Assembly: GCA_050331695.1 (NCBI GenBank)
Contig: JBHJGP010000006.1
Coordinates: forward strand, 1-64,000
DNA length: 64,000 nt
Source of the DNA: JBHJGP01 sp050331695
GTDB lineage: Bacteria; Pseudomonadota; Alphaproteobacteria; Geminicoccales; Geminicoccaceae
Direction: 5' to 3'
The notes below the pieces were generated by a model. It ran no database searches. It was given only the letters and a program-made list of their open reading frames with translations, and was not told the DNA's origin. The number at the start of each line of letters is the position of its first letter. The stretch's first letter is position 1. Shown one piece after another: positions 43,770-52,801 of the stretch. Position numbers and translations under genes: made by a program.

Positions 43770-44663
43770 CTATAATTTGGCGTCGTCGACCTCACGATTT
43801 CCGCCCGCCAGCGCCAACATGGCTTCGATCGCCGCGACTTCGACCATTTCCGGCATGCAAGCGACGAAGTGAGACGCCCACAGGCGGTCATCGTCGATTC
43901 GGACCGTGACGTTGCGATCATCGTCTTCGATCTCGCCGAGCAAAGCGACGCCGATGCCGATACCGGAAGTGACCGCGGCACGCATCGATTCCCACGAACC
44001 GACATCAAGGATCGTCCGGAGAGAAACCGCCGGCCGGTCTGCCGCCAGATCGAAGGCGATCCTGGTGCCGGAGGTCTCCTCGCGGCGGATCAAAGGGTAT
44101 CGGGCCACCTGTTCCCAGGTGACCACCCGCTTCTTGGCCAAGGGATGGTCGGCGCGCACCATCAGAACAATCTGGTCGGTCCTAAGCTTGTGACAGTGCA
44201 GGCCTTGGGGCGGCTGCTGGGCCGTCACGAAGACGATGTCAATCAGACCGGCCTTCAATCGATCGATGAGGTCGAGCGAGGCCATGGAGCGGGCTTCCAC
44301 CTTGATGCCGGGAAAGGCGGCCATGAACCGGGAGATCACCGGCATGGCGAACTGATGGGTCGAATAGCCCAGCCGGAGAACACCCGCTTTGAGCTTTCGC
44401 TCCTCCTCGAAGGTCCGTTCGATATCCTCCGCGATTGACAGAAGCGCTCTGATTTTCGGTAGAAGCACGCCGGCGAAACGGGTGGCCGTGAGTGTCCGGC
44501 CGTCGCGCGCCAGAAGCTTCGACTTGCTTCGGTTCTCGATCGCGCGCAGTTGCGTCGATACCGATGGCTGCGAGATCCCGAGCTCCTCGGCAGCCCTGGA
44601 AAAACTTCCGGTGCGGGCCAGAGCCTCGAGCACCCGCAACTGACTGATGGTAATTTTCATCAA
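43770..44663 (-). CDS. LysR-family transcriptional regulator (aminoethylphosphonate-associated type)
   Basis: A DNA-binding regulator of 297 residues. The winged HTH is at the N-terminus ('ISQLRVLEALARTGSFSRAA', then 'ELGISQPSVSTQLRAIE'), and a type 2 periplasmic-binding effector domain follows ('GVLRLGYSTHQFAMPVI'). From memory it resembles the TIGR03339 group that accompanies aminoethylphosphonate catabolism genes, which fits phnX and the flavoprotein in the same run. It is on the same strand and just upstream of the genes it presumably controls, not divergent as is common for LysR, so it may also be autoregulated as part of the unit. Confidence 0.85.
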   Translation of the reverse strand: MMKITISQLRVLEALARTGSFSRAAEELGISQPSVSTQLRAIENRSKSKLLARDGRTLTATRFAGVLLPKIRALLSIAEDIERTFEEERKLKAGVLRLGYSTHQFAMPVISRFMAAFPGIKVEARSMASLDLIDRLKAGLIDIVFVTAQQPPQGLHCHKLRTDQIVLMVRADHPLAKKRVVTWEQVARYPLIRREETSGTRIAFDLAADRPAVSLRTILDVGSWESMRAAVTSGIGIGVALLGEIEDDDRNVTVRIDDDRLWASHFVACMPEMVEVAAIEAMLALAGGNREVDDAKL

Positions 44664-44809
44664 AGGTTTCGTCTGGCGTGAGGATCGCGGGGAGACGGGA
44701 TTTCTAGGCCGAAACGCCGAACGGTCGCTACCTCGGCCCCGGGGCAGGGACGGTCTTTTACGCCCCTTTCGTTCAACGATAAGATCGGCACGGTCATCGG
44801 CTTGCGCTC

Positions 44810-46174
44810 ATGTCGGAGGGCTTCGGCATCACTGATGGAAAAGACCCCGCAATAGAGGTCTCGGGCGACCGGCTTTTGCACGCCGAGCGTCAGGGGCTTC
44901 GCCTGGCGATCTTCTGCCGGACACTCGCCGTCGCCTTGGCCTTCATCTGGCTCGAGATCGGCTGGTGGCTCAGTGATCACGCGCCAAGCGTCTGGGCAAC
45001 GACAGCATTGGTCCTGTTCTTCGCCGTCGGCGTGCTAACCCTGACCTTCATTGGCACAAGCCTTGACCGATGGTGGCTCAAATACGTCATCTACGCCGCC
45101 GACATCTTGGGCATATGCGCCCTGTTCGCCATGGTGCCGGTCAGCCGCGGGGCCGACGTGCCGCAGATCATCGCCTTTCGAGCCTACGGCATCTACTACC
45201 TGTTTCCCCTGGTCGCCATGGCCTGTCTCTCCCTGTCCTGGCGGCTGGTCTTGTGGTCCGGCGCCATGGTCGTGGTCGGCTGGTGGACGGCTTTCCTCAC
45301 GGTCATAAGCGACATGGATCGACGTCTGTCCTGGTCTGATTTCGAGACGGGCGGCTCGCGGCAGGAATACGAGCAGGTGTTCCTTTCGCCCGACTTCATC
45401 GGCGTTGGCAACCGGATCGAAGAAACTGCCTTCGTCTTAATCAGTGCGTCAATCCTCGCGCTCGCGGTCTACCGGGCCCGTCGGGTCTTCTTCGCCCAAT
45501 TGAGAGCCGAGGCCGAGCGGGAGGCGGAACGCGCAGATCGCGAGCAGATCGCCAATACACTCGGCCGATATGTTCCAGAAGCGATCGCGCAGAGGCTGAT
45601 GGTTGATCGCGCGGCCCTGGCGCCTCAGGTGCGGGACGCCGCGGTCCTGGTGATGGACATCCAGGGTTTCACGGCCTTCGCGGCAAACCGGCCGCCCGAG
45701 CAGGTCATCGATGCCCTCAATGGTTTCCTCGCCGCATGCGTCGATCTGATCAGCAACCATGAAGGCGTGGTCATCACCTTCACCGGCGACGGCCTGCTTG
45801 CAACCTTCAATGCGCCCCTGGAGGTGGCCGATCCGGAGCAGGCAGCACTTCAAGCGGCCAAGGCCCTGTCGGCTTACGCCGATGAGACCCAGTTTCGGGT
45901 TCGCATCGGCCTTGCCGCCGGACCGATCGCGGCCGGCAGCGTCGGCTCGTCACAACGGCAGACGTTCACGGTCTATGGTGACACCGTCAATCGGGCCGCC
46001 CGTCTCGAGACCTTGGCCAAGGACCTGGGTGAGGTGATCCTGTTCGACGAGCGAATCGCACGGACAGGAACGGGTCACGCTCCGGCCCGGCCCCTGGGCA
46101 ATCACAAGATCAAAGGCTTCGCCGAACCGATCTCGTTGTGGGCGCCGGCGCAGATGGAGATGGCCGTCCGCTAG
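44810..46174 (+). CDS. Membrane-bound class III adenylate/guanylate cyclase
   Basis: Makes cAMP or cGMP at the inner membrane. The 454 residues have about six TM helices in the first ~225 (for example 'LAIFCRTLAVALAFIWLEIG' and 'FVLISASILALAVY'), a short coiled-coil linker ('AEREAERADREQIAN'), and a C-terminal cyclase domain. Catalytic elements: metal Asp in 'LVMDIQGF', second Asp in 'FTGDGLLATF' and transition-state residues in 'VYGDTVNRAARLE'. The TM region resembles the MASE-type sensors only in topology. It stands alone, divergent from the LysR gene. The start at 44810 (MSEGFG) gives a plausible soluble N-terminus. Confidence 0.9.
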   Translation: MSEGFGITDGKDPAIEVSGDRLLHAERQGLRLAIFCRTLAVALAFIWLEIGWWLSDHAPSVWATTALVLFFAVGVLTLTFIGTSLDRWWLKYVIYAADILGICALFAMVPVSRGADVPQIIAFRAYGIYYLFPLVAMACLSLSWRLVLWSGAMVVVGWWTAFLTVISDMDRRLSWSDFETGGSRQEYEQVFLSPDFIGVGNRIEETAFVLISASILALAVYRARRVFFAQLRAEAEREAERADREQIANTLGRYVPEAIAQRLMVDRAALAPQVRDAAVLVMDIQGFTAFAANRPPEQVIDALNGFLAACVDLISNHEGVVITFTGDGLLATFNAPLEVADPEQAALQAAKALSAYADETQFRVRIGLAAGPIAAGSVGSSQRQTFTVYGDTVNRAARLETLAKDLGEVILFDERIARTGTGHAPARPLGNHKIKGFAEPISLWAPAQMEMAVR

Positions 46175-46311
46175 ATCGGAAACTTCCCCCTGGCCAAAAC
46201 GTAAAACTATCAACCCGCTGCTCGTTGCGTTTGCCGAGCAACGCGCTAAGCCTTGAAGCGAAAAAACAAAGAAGGCGAAACATCTTGGTAGAGATAGGAG
46301 CTGACAAGCGA

Positions 46312-46680
46312 GTGACAGAGTGCAAGTCATCGAACGGCGATTGTCAAAATCACCTCGCGGCGACCTCCATGGTGCTGATGATATCGCTCGTGGGGTGCGC
46401 TGCCGACGAGGGGCCAACACTCGGCGAGAGGATCCGCGCACAGGGAAGCGAACTGGCGGCGGTCGGCGAGCAGTGGAGCGAAGGCGACGATCGGGTCAAC
46501 AGAGGCCGTAATCAAATCGAGGACGGCGAAGACATGATCGCCAGGGGCAGAGAGTTGATCAGCCGGGGCGAGGATTTGGTCGAACGCGGTCAGACCAATG
46601 TCACGCGAGGTCAGCAGCAAAAGCGAAGCGCCGAGAACGCTTACCGGGTTCAGACCGGCGAGGAACTGCCGACGCCGTAG
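46312..46680 (+). CDS. Small lipoprotein with seven-residue repeats
   Basis: I place the start at a GTG (46312) with 'aggag' 11 nt upstream, giving 122 residues. A lipobox-like 'LVGC' follows a hydrophobic stretch ('MVLMISLVGC'), predicting lipid attachment at Cys. The mature part is built from heptads of the form x-R-G-x-x-x-hydrophobic ('NRGRNQI', 'EDGEDMI', 'ARGRELI', 'SRGEDLV', 'ERGQTNV'), which would form one long amphipathic coiled helix. I do not recognise a family. The signal lacks basic residues with this start, so the start may be different. Confidence 0.6.
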   Translation: MTECKSSNGDCQNHLAATSMVLMISLVGCAADEGPTLGERIRAQGSELAAVGEQWSEGDDRVNRGRNQIEDGEDMIARGRELISRGEDLVERGQTNVTRGQQQKRSAENAYRVQTGEELPTP

Positions 46681-46704
46681 CCCGGTCGTTCGCTTAGGCC
46701 CGGC

Positions 46705-47925
46705 TTACTCCAGCCCCACGCAATTGGCGTAGTAGGTCGTCGTCGCCGGCCAATCGGAGAACACGCCGATCACGCCAACATCCTTCGCGAGCACGTCCAG
46801 GAGCTCATAGGTAACGCCGTCATTGGTGGTGGCACTCTCGATCGACTGAAAATACCAACCACCGCCGCTGGCGAGCGGTCCGGAGCGCTCCAGCGTCCAG
46901 GTAATGATCTGAAGACCAGCTTCTTTGGCGGCCTCGGCGTAGGCTGACGGGACAATCTGCCCGTTCTCCAGATCGACCAGCATCCATAAAGGCGGGGCGA
47001 CGATGCGGACGCCATCTTTCGCCAGATCTTCCATGCTCGGCTCGTAGGTCGAGGGATCCCGGAAATCGAAGCCTTCGATGTCGTAGCGGTCGTCGAGATA
47101 GACCGCCTGTGCACCGAAGTCAGGCTCGTTCTCGATCCAGTAACGAACGTCTTCCTCGTTGAAAGACTGGGCGAAGACCCGAGCCGGATCGATGCCGGCT
47201 TCCTTGTATTCTTCGACCATCGCCTGGGCATAGTCCGCCTGGGTGTAGTCACCCTCGAACGGCATCTCGACCTCGGGCGACTTCAGCTCCGGGGTGAACC
47301 CGACACCCAATTCGTGAAACAGTTGGATCGATTCCGCGTGGGTCATCAAGGTGCCGGTGGTGGCGTAGAGATCGGTCCGGAACGGCGCCGTTCCCTGCAT
47401 GTACTCCTCGACCGTGGCCGCATTGACGTCGGCCGCGTCCATCTTGCCGTTCAGGCTCCTGAACTGGTCGAGCGTCAGATCCGCCGTGCAGCACATCGCC
47501 GAGGCTTCCGTTCCGCTCGCCGGATCGGCGGGCGTGAAGGGCTGGCGGCAGGTTTCGGCAAGCGGTGTCGCCAGGATATCGGTGGTGGTGTGGAGATCGC
47601 ACTGGGCGTGGCGGCAAACCAGCTCGCGATCCTTGGTAAAGGTCACATCGCATTCGAGGATCCCGGCGCCCATGCGCGCGGCGGCAACGTAGGATTCCCG
47701 GGTGTGTTCCGGAAACTGCAGCGGCGCGCCCCGGTGGCCGATGGAAAAAGCGCTCGCCTCAAACGGGCCGCCGGCACAGGCTTGAAGCGTCTCTTTCAGC
47801 TCACCGTCCTGCAGTTGGTTGACAAGATAGAACGGCCGGGGGCCGAGGCTGACGGGTTCTTCGGCGATCGCCAGGTCGGCACCGAAGGCGACGAACAGGA
47901 GGGAAAGAAATGCGCGCTTGATCAT
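46705..47925 (-). CDS. Secreted glycerophosphodiester phosphodiesterase
   Basis: Hydrolyses glycerophosphodiesters to glycerol-3-phosphate and alcohol in the periplasm. The 406 residues start with a signal peptide ('KRAFLSLLFVAFGADLAIA'). The TIM-barrel active site shows 'SIGHRGAPLQFPEHT' (HR.. and Glu), 'ILECDVTFTKD' (ExD) and 'LVCRHAQCDL' (His), all GDPD signatures. Several Cys ('CRQPFTP', 'MCCTADL') are in an insertion and may form disulphides. It is a single-gene unit; release of phosphate from phospholipid heads would suit a phosphorus-scavenging organism (context inference). Confidence 0.9.
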   Translation of the reverse strand: MIKRAFLSLLFVAFGADLAIAEEPVSLGPRPFYLVNQLQDGELKETLQACAGGPFEASAFSIGHRGAPLQFPEHTRESYVAAARMGAGILECDVTFTKDRELVCRHAQCDLHTTTDILATPLAETCRQPFTPADPASGTEASAMCCTADLTLDQFRSLNGKMDAADVNAATVEEYMQGTAPFRTDLYATTGTLMTHAESIQLFHELGVGFTPELKSPEVEMPFEGDYTQADYAQAMVEEYKEAGIDPARVFAQSFNEEDVRYWIENEPDFGAQAVYLDDRYDIEGFDFRDPSTYEPSMEDLAKDGVRIVAPPLWMLVDLENGQIVPSAYAEAAKEAGLQIITWTLERSGPLASGGGWYFQSIESATTNDGVTYELLDVLAKDVGVIGVFSDWPATTTYYANCVGLE

Positions 47926-48050
47926 GAGAGCCCACCCTTGATCCTTATCTGACGATGACAGGACTGTGACGGCAAAGTGTTACAACTGTGCGTCAACACG
48001 AACCATGAGCGGGCGCAACCTGAAACATCGACCGACCAGCGCCTGAACGA

Positions 48051-48761
48051 TCAAACCGATAGCCAACGTTTTCGGGCGCGGCCGTCATCGAGCAGATCCG
48101 CCATGGCGCCCTCGTGGCGCAGATGGCCGGTCTCGATGACATAGGCCCGGCTCGCCACGGCACCGGCAAATCGCAGGTTCTGCTCGCTCAGAAGGACGCT
48201 GACCCCGTCCTCTTTGAGCTTGACCAAGGCCGATGCCATTTGCTCGACGATCACCGGCGCCAGCCCTTCCGAGGGCTCATCCAGCAATAGCATCTTCGGA
48301 TTGCCCATCAGCGTGCGCGCGATCGAATGCTTCTGCTGCTCGCCGCCGCTGGTCCGCTCGGCGGGCCGGTGCCGAAGCCCGGCGAGGTTGGGAAAAATCT
48401 CGAACAGGCGCTCGAAACTCCAGCCTGGTGTGCCCTGGCGCACGGCTTGTCGACCGACCTCGAGATTTTCCTGGACGCTGAGACCGCGAAAGATCCGACG
48501 CTCTTCAGGCACGTAGCCCAAACCAGCGCGTGCGATCTGATGGCTGGCCGACCGGCTGATATCGATGCCGTCGAAGATCACCCGGCCGCTACGCCGGCGA
48601 ACCAGGCCGATCAGGGCCTTGAGCGTCGTCGATTTGCCGGCCCCATTGCGCCCCAGAAGCGCCACGGCTTCACCCTCGGCCACACTGAAGTCCAGACCGA
48701 ACAGGATCTGCGCCTGGCCGTAAGCGGCCGTCAAACCTTCGACAGCTAGAAGTCGTTTCAT
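48051..48761 (-). CDS. Branched-chain amino-acid-type ABC importer ATPase (LivF-like)
   Basis: A 236-residue nucleotide-binding subunit. Walker A is 'GRNGAGKSTTLKALIGL', the signature region 'TSGGEQQKHSIAR' is slightly non-standard, and Walker B is 'MLLLDEPSEGLAPVIVEQ', the classic LivF text. It overlaps the LivG-like gene by 4 bp. It ends the operon SBP-permease-LivG-LivF. Confidence 0.92.
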   Translation of the reverse strand: MKRLLAVEGLTAAYGQAQILFGLDFSVAEGEAVALLGRNGAGKSTTLKALIGLVRRRSGRVIFDGIDISRSASHQIARAGLGYVPEERRIFRGLSVQENLEVGRQAVRQGTPGWSFERLFEIFPNLAGLRHRPAERTSGGEQQKHSIARTLMGNPKMLLLDEPSEGLAPVIVEQMASALVKLKEDGVSVLLSEQNLRFAGAVASRAYVIETGHLRHEGAMADLLDDGRARKRWLSV

Positions 48762-49528
48762 GCCCGCCCGGCGCCATCGGCAGCGTAGCCCAGATAGACT
48801 TTACGCACCTTCTCATCGCTGCGGACCTCGCCGGGCGATCCGACCGCGATCAGACGTCCCCGGTCCATGACCATGATCCGCTCGGCATGATCGAAAACCA
48901 CGTCCATGTCGTGTTCCGTAAATAGGACGCCGACCGTTTTTTCCCGGGCGATGGCGGCGATGAGCATCATCAGTTCGGCTCTCTCGGCCGGCGCCATCCC
49001 GGCCGTCGGCTCATCCATCAGTAGGAGCCGGGGCTCGCCAGCCAGGGCGACGGCCAGTTCGACCCTCTTGAGATCGCCATAGGCCAGAAGACCGCAGGCC
49101 TTTTCCGCCTGGTCTTCCATGCCGACGGTCTGGAGAAGCGCCAGAGCCTCGCCCCGGTGGCGGCGATTGGCTGGCGGCCACCAGCGATAGTGCTCGCGAG
49201 CCCCGGAAATCAGCGCCATCTGGACGTTCTCGAGCACGGTCATGGAGGAGAAGGTCTGGGTGATCTGAAAGGTTCGCCCGACTCCCCGCCGCCAGATGGT
49301 CCTGGCCGGTCGGCCCGTGACGTCCATTCCCGCTATCCGAACCGAACCGCTGTCCGGCTCAAGCTGGCCCATCAGCATATTGAAGCAGGTACTCTTGCCG
49401 GCACCGTTAGGCCCGATCAGGGCCAGGAGTTCCCCGGCGCGAAGCGAGAAGCTAACCCTGTCCACGGCGGCAATATCGTCAAAGCGCTTGGTCAAGCCTT
49501 CGACCTGAAGCAGAGGCTCAGCGTTCAT
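48758..49528 (-). CDS. Branched-chain amino-acid-type ABC importer ATPase (LivG-like)
   Basis: The 256-residue partner ATPase has Walker A 'GPNGAGKSTCFNMLMGQL', 'GVGRTFQITQTF', a signature reading 'LAYGDLKRVELAVAL', Walker B 'LLLMDEPTAGMAP' and the C-terminal 'VMDRGRLIAVGSPGEVR' element. I chose the ATG at 49528 (MNAEPLLQVEGL), which overlaps the fused permease gene by 11 bp; the longer frame from 49579 has an odd Trp-rich N-terminus. Confidence 0.92.
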   Translation of the reverse strand: MNAEPLLQVEGLTKRFDDIAAVDRVSFSLRAGELLALIGPNGAGKSTCFNMLMGQLEPDSGSVRIAGMDVTGRPARTIWRRGVGRTFQITQTFSSMTVLENVQMALISGAREHYRWWPPANRRHRGEALALLQTVGMEDQAEKACGLLAYGDLKRVELAVALAGEPRLLLMDEPTAGMAPAERAELMMLIAAIAREKTVGVLFTEHDMDVVFDHAERIMVMDRGRLIAVGSPGEVRSDEKVRKVYLGYAADGAGRA

Positions 49529-51368
49529 CGGCGGGTATGCCCACCCATCCGCCCAGATAGCGGCGGAGAAAACCGGCAATGCCCTGGGGCACCAGGACAG
49601 CGACCAGGATCACCGTCGAGCCCAGGAGAAGCCGCCAGAGCTCGTAACGGGAGAAAAGGTCCTGCAGATAGACCAACGTGGCGGCACCGATCAGCGGACC
49701 GCTCAAAGTCTGAACACCGCCGAAAAAGACCATGATCAGGGCGTCGAAGGATCGGGCGATCGCCATCTCGTCCGGGAAGATACTGCCCTTGGCGTATACG
49801 TAGAGCGAGCCGGCAAGGCCTGCGAAAAAGCCGGAAAGAGCAAAGGCAAACCACTGGTGGCGGCGTGCATCGATGCCGATGGCCTCCGCCCGCTGCCGGC
49901 TGTCGCGGATGGCGCGCATGGTGTAGCCGAAGGGTGAGAACAGGATCCGGTGCAACAGCGCGATCGCCAGCACAACCGAGACCAGCACCAGATAGTAATA
50001 GACGATGCGGGAGGATGCCCAGGATGACGGCCAGATTCCCAAAAGCCCGTCGTCGCCGCCGGTCACCTCCCCCCACTGAAAGGCGACCGCCCATAGAATT
50101 TGGGCGAAGGCCAGAGTCAGCATGGCGAAGTAACCACCGCTCAAGCGCACGCAGAACCCGCCCACCGCCAGGGCAAGGCATGCCGCCAGGATCGGCGCGG
50201 CAACAAGTGCTAGTTCCATCGGTGCCGCTGCGTAAGTGGCGAGGAGCGCCGCCGCATAGGCCCCGCCACCGAAAAACGCCGCGTGGCCGAAGGAGACCAT
50301 GCCGCCGGGCCCGACGATACTGTGCAGGCTCGCGGCGAACAGCGCGAAGATCATGATCTCGACCGTCAGCACCAGGCTGTAGGGACTGGCGATCCAGGGC
50401 AGGGCCACCAGACCAGCAATAGCCGCCAGATACAGGCCTTGAAGACCAAGCGACGGCCGGCGCAGCGGCGGGCCCCTCAGCTGTTCGCCTTCGCCCGTTT
50501 CGGCCCGACCGAACAGCCCCCAAGGCCTCATCACCAGGACGACTGCCATCACCAGGAACATGGCGATCAGGGTGCTTTGCGGCAGGATCAGAATACCGAA
50601 GGCCTGGATCTGACCGATCAGAACGGCGGCGACGAACGCCCCAACCAAGCTACCCATGCCGCCAACCACGACCACCACAAACGCCGCGGCGATGACATTC
50701 AGATCCATCAGAAGGTCGGCGCCGTCCTTGGGCAATTGCAGCGCGCCGCCGAGACCGGCCAAAAAGGCGCCGATGAAAAAAACCGACGTGAACAGCCAGG
50801 CCTGATTGACGCCGAGCGCCGCCACCATTTCACGATCGACGGTAGCCGCTCGGACCAGGATGCCGAAACGCGTTTTGCGGAAGAGCAGCCAGAGCGAGAC
50901 CAGCACCAAGGGGCCGGCGGCGATAAGAACCAAATCGTAGCGGGGCAGAGGTTCGCCGAGGATGCGCACCGCCCCTCGGAGACCAGGCGCTCGCGGGCCC
51001 AGTTGATCGACCGGTCCCCACACCATCAGCGCCACGTCCTGGATGACCAGGACCAAACCGAAGGTCGCGACCAGCTGGAAGAGTTCCGGCGCCTGATAGA
51101 TACGCCGCAAAATGACGATCTCCATGGCGACGCCCATGAGACCGACGGTCAGGGCAGCGGCGAGGATGCCGCCCCAAAACCCCAGATGTCCGCCGCCGAA
51201 GAGATCGATGAAGGTGAGGCCCAGATAGGCGCCCAGCATATAGAGTGAGCCGTGGGCGAAATTCACGATCCGGGTGACGCCGAAGATGATCGAGAGACCC
51301 GCGGCGACGAGAAATAGCGACGCCGCGCTGGAAAGGCCGGTCAGCACTTGGACCAGGTAAAAGCCCAC
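49518..51368 (-). CDS. Fused LivH-LivM permease of a branched-chain amino-acid-type importer
   Basis: At 616 residues this is double the usual permease length. The first ~290 residues are LivH-like ('GLSIIFGVTRIVNFAHGSLY', 'VVVVGGMGSLVGAFVAA'). A linker around residues 290-310 ('FGRAETGEGEQLRGPP') leads to a LivM-like half ('HSIVGPGGMVSFGHAAFFGG', 'KGSIFPDEMAIARSFDALIM'). About 16 TM segments are expected. One chain thus supplies the whole membrane channel. It is 69 bp downstream of the SBP gene. Substrates of this family include amino acids, urea, amides and aromatic acids. Confidence 0.92.
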   Translation of the reverse strand: MGFYLVQVLTGLSSAASLFLVAAGLSIIFGVTRIVNFAHGSLYMLGAYLGLTFIDLFGGGHLGFWGGILAAALTVGLMGVAMEIVILRRIYQAPELFQLVATFGLVLVIQDVALMVWGPVDQLGPRAPGLRGAVRILGEPLPRYDLVLIAAGPLVLVSLWLLFRKTRFGILVRAATVDREMVAALGVNQAWLFTSVFFIGAFLAGLGGALQLPKDGADLLMDLNVIAAAFVVVVVGGMGSLVGAFVAAVLIGQIQAFGILILPQSTLIAMFLVMAVVLVMRPWGLFGRAETGEGEQLRGPPLRRPSLGLQGLYLAAIAGLVALPWIASPYSLVLTVEIMIFALFAASLHSIVGPGGMVSFGHAAFFGGGAYAAALLATYAAAPMELALVAAPILAACLALAVGGFCVRLSGGYFAMLTLAFAQILWAVAFQWGEVTGGDDGLLGIWPSSWASSRIVYYYLVLVSVVLAIALLHRILFSPFGYTMRAIRDSRQRAEAIGIDARRHQWFAFALSGFFAGLAGSLYVYAKGSIFPDEMAIARSFDALIMVFFGGVQTLSGPLIGAATLVYLQDLFSRYELWRLLLGSTVILVAVLVPQGIAGFLRRYLGGWVGIPADER

Positions 51369-51437
51369 GCCGTCTCTACCGCGCGATCAAACGAATTGGA
51401 CCCACGGCATCGCCGAAGGTGAGCCCGTGGAAGACCT

Positions 51438-52643
51438 CTAGGACCCGCTGCCCAGCCGGAGTTCGCGGACCTCGTCGTCGCTCGGCAGATAGTTTTCGCC
51501 CGGCGCGTAGTACCAGTCCCTCATGGTTCCCCGGCCGTCTTCCACCACGCTGTAACCGACGAAGGTGCCCATGGTCGATTGGTGGTCGATCTCGCGGAAC
51601 GTGACCTCGCCAACGGGTGTGGCGAAAGTCAGGCCCTTCATCGCCGCGATCATCGAAGACGTGACCGTATCGCCACCCGTCTTTTCGAGCATCGCCGCGA
51701 TCGCCAACATGGTGTTGTAGCCAACCAGGGTTCCAACCCGCGGATAGTCGCCATCCCACCGGGCGCCATAGGCCTCGACGAAACGCCGGTGCTCCGGTGT
51801 CTCGATCTTGTCCCAGGGATATCCCGTGACCAGCCAATCTTCCGGCGCTTCATCCTCCAATGGGTCCAGATATTCCGGCTCGCCGGTCAGGAGCCCGACA
51901 ACCAGGCGGTCGTCGAACAATCCCCGATCGGTCCCTTCGCGCACAAACTTGGCCAAATCATTGCCGAAAGTGACGTTGAAGATCGCGTCCGGCGCGGCCG
52001 CCGCCAACGCTTGGGCCTCGGCGCCCGCATCGATCTGAAACAGGGCCGGCCACTGCTCGGTCACGAACTCGACCTCCGGTTTAAGGCTCTTCAGCACCTG
52101 CTTGAAGGATGCGACCGCGTCCTTGCCGTAGGCGTAATTGGGCGCGATCGTCGCCCAGCGGACCGCGTCCTTCTCGGCGGCTACCTCGGCTAGCATCGAG
52201 GCCTGCATGAAGGTGGAGGGCCGGAGCCTGAAGGTGAAATCGTTGCCTTTCTCCCAAACGAGGGCGTCGGCCAAGGGTTCGGCGGCGAGGTAGAGGACCT
52301 CGCGCTGCTCGGCGAAACTGGAAAGGGCCAGGCCGACATGGCTGAAAAGAGAGCCGCTGATCAGTGCGACCCCGTCCTTGGTCACCATCTCCTCGGCTAT
52401 CCTGATCGCTTCGCCGGGCTCGCCCGCGTCATCGCGCGAGATCAAAGCCAACTCGTGACCCGCGACACCACCTGTGGCGTTGATCTCCTCGATCGCCAGG
52501 ATCGCCCCCTTCTTATAGGGCTCGGTATGGGCGGGCAGCCGGCTGTAGCTGTTGATATCACCGATCTTGATGGTGTCGGCGGCTGAAACGCCACTCGATA
52601 CCAAGAGGCCGGTCCAAAGCAGCAATCGCCATATCACGCTCAT
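51438..52643 (-). CDS. Periplasmic binding protein, Leu/Ile/Val (type 1) family
   Basis: A 401-residue Peripla_BP_6 receptor. Signal peptide 'WRLLLWTGLLVSSGVSAA' is followed by 'IKIGDINSYSRLPAHTEPYK' and 'ATGGVAGHELALISRDD', the usual opening of LivJ-like proteins. 'SGSLFSHVGLALSSFAEQ' is the region that normally contacts the ligand's carboxylate. It opens the Liv operon and faces a DapA-family gene across 158 bp. The ligand is not predictable. Confidence 0.9.
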   Translation of the reverse strand: MSVIWRLLLWTGLLVSSGVSAADTIKIGDINSYSRLPAHTEPYKKGAILAIEEINATGGVAGHELALISRDDAGEPGEAIRIAEEMVTKDGVALISGSLFSHVGLALSSFAEQREVLYLAAEPLADALVWEKGNDFTFRLRPSTFMQASMLAEVAAEKDAVRWATIAPNYAYGKDAVASFKQVLKSLKPEVEFVTEQWPALFQIDAGAEAQALAAAAPDAIFNVTFGNDLAKFVREGTDRGLFDDRLVVGLLTGEPEYLDPLEDEAPEDWLVTGYPWDKIETPEHRRFVEAYGARWDGDYPRVGTLVGYNTMLAIAAMLEKTGGDTVTSSMIAAMKGLTFATPVGEVTFREIDHQSTMGTFVGYSVVEDGRGTMRDWYYAPGENYLPSDDEVRELRLGSGS

Positions 52644-52801
52644 AGCGACAGTCCTTTCCGTCGTGAGGTGCGGGTAGCCAGGGGGCCTTGACTGTCTGTG
52701 CCATCACCCGCGCCTGAAGCAAGCTTTTCCGTCGGCATCCAGACGCCGGTCAGCCGATAGGCTTGCGCCGAGCCCAGGCCGTCGGCCATGGTGCGCTGGA
52801 T

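Noticed and set aside
46202..46255. Inverted repeat cgttgc...gcaacg after the cyclase gene as a terminator
   Set aside because: Stem of only 6 bp with a 9-base loop and no following T-run.
51385..51430. Stem-loop after the Liv SBP gene comparable to those in the Opp operons
   Set aside because: Only a 6-bp stem with a long loop; not distinguishable from chance.
52640..52801. Minus-strand reading frame running through the Liv/DapA divergent gap
   Set aside because: It is the continuation of an antisense frame of the DapA-family gene and overlaps the SBP start; no independent start or domain.
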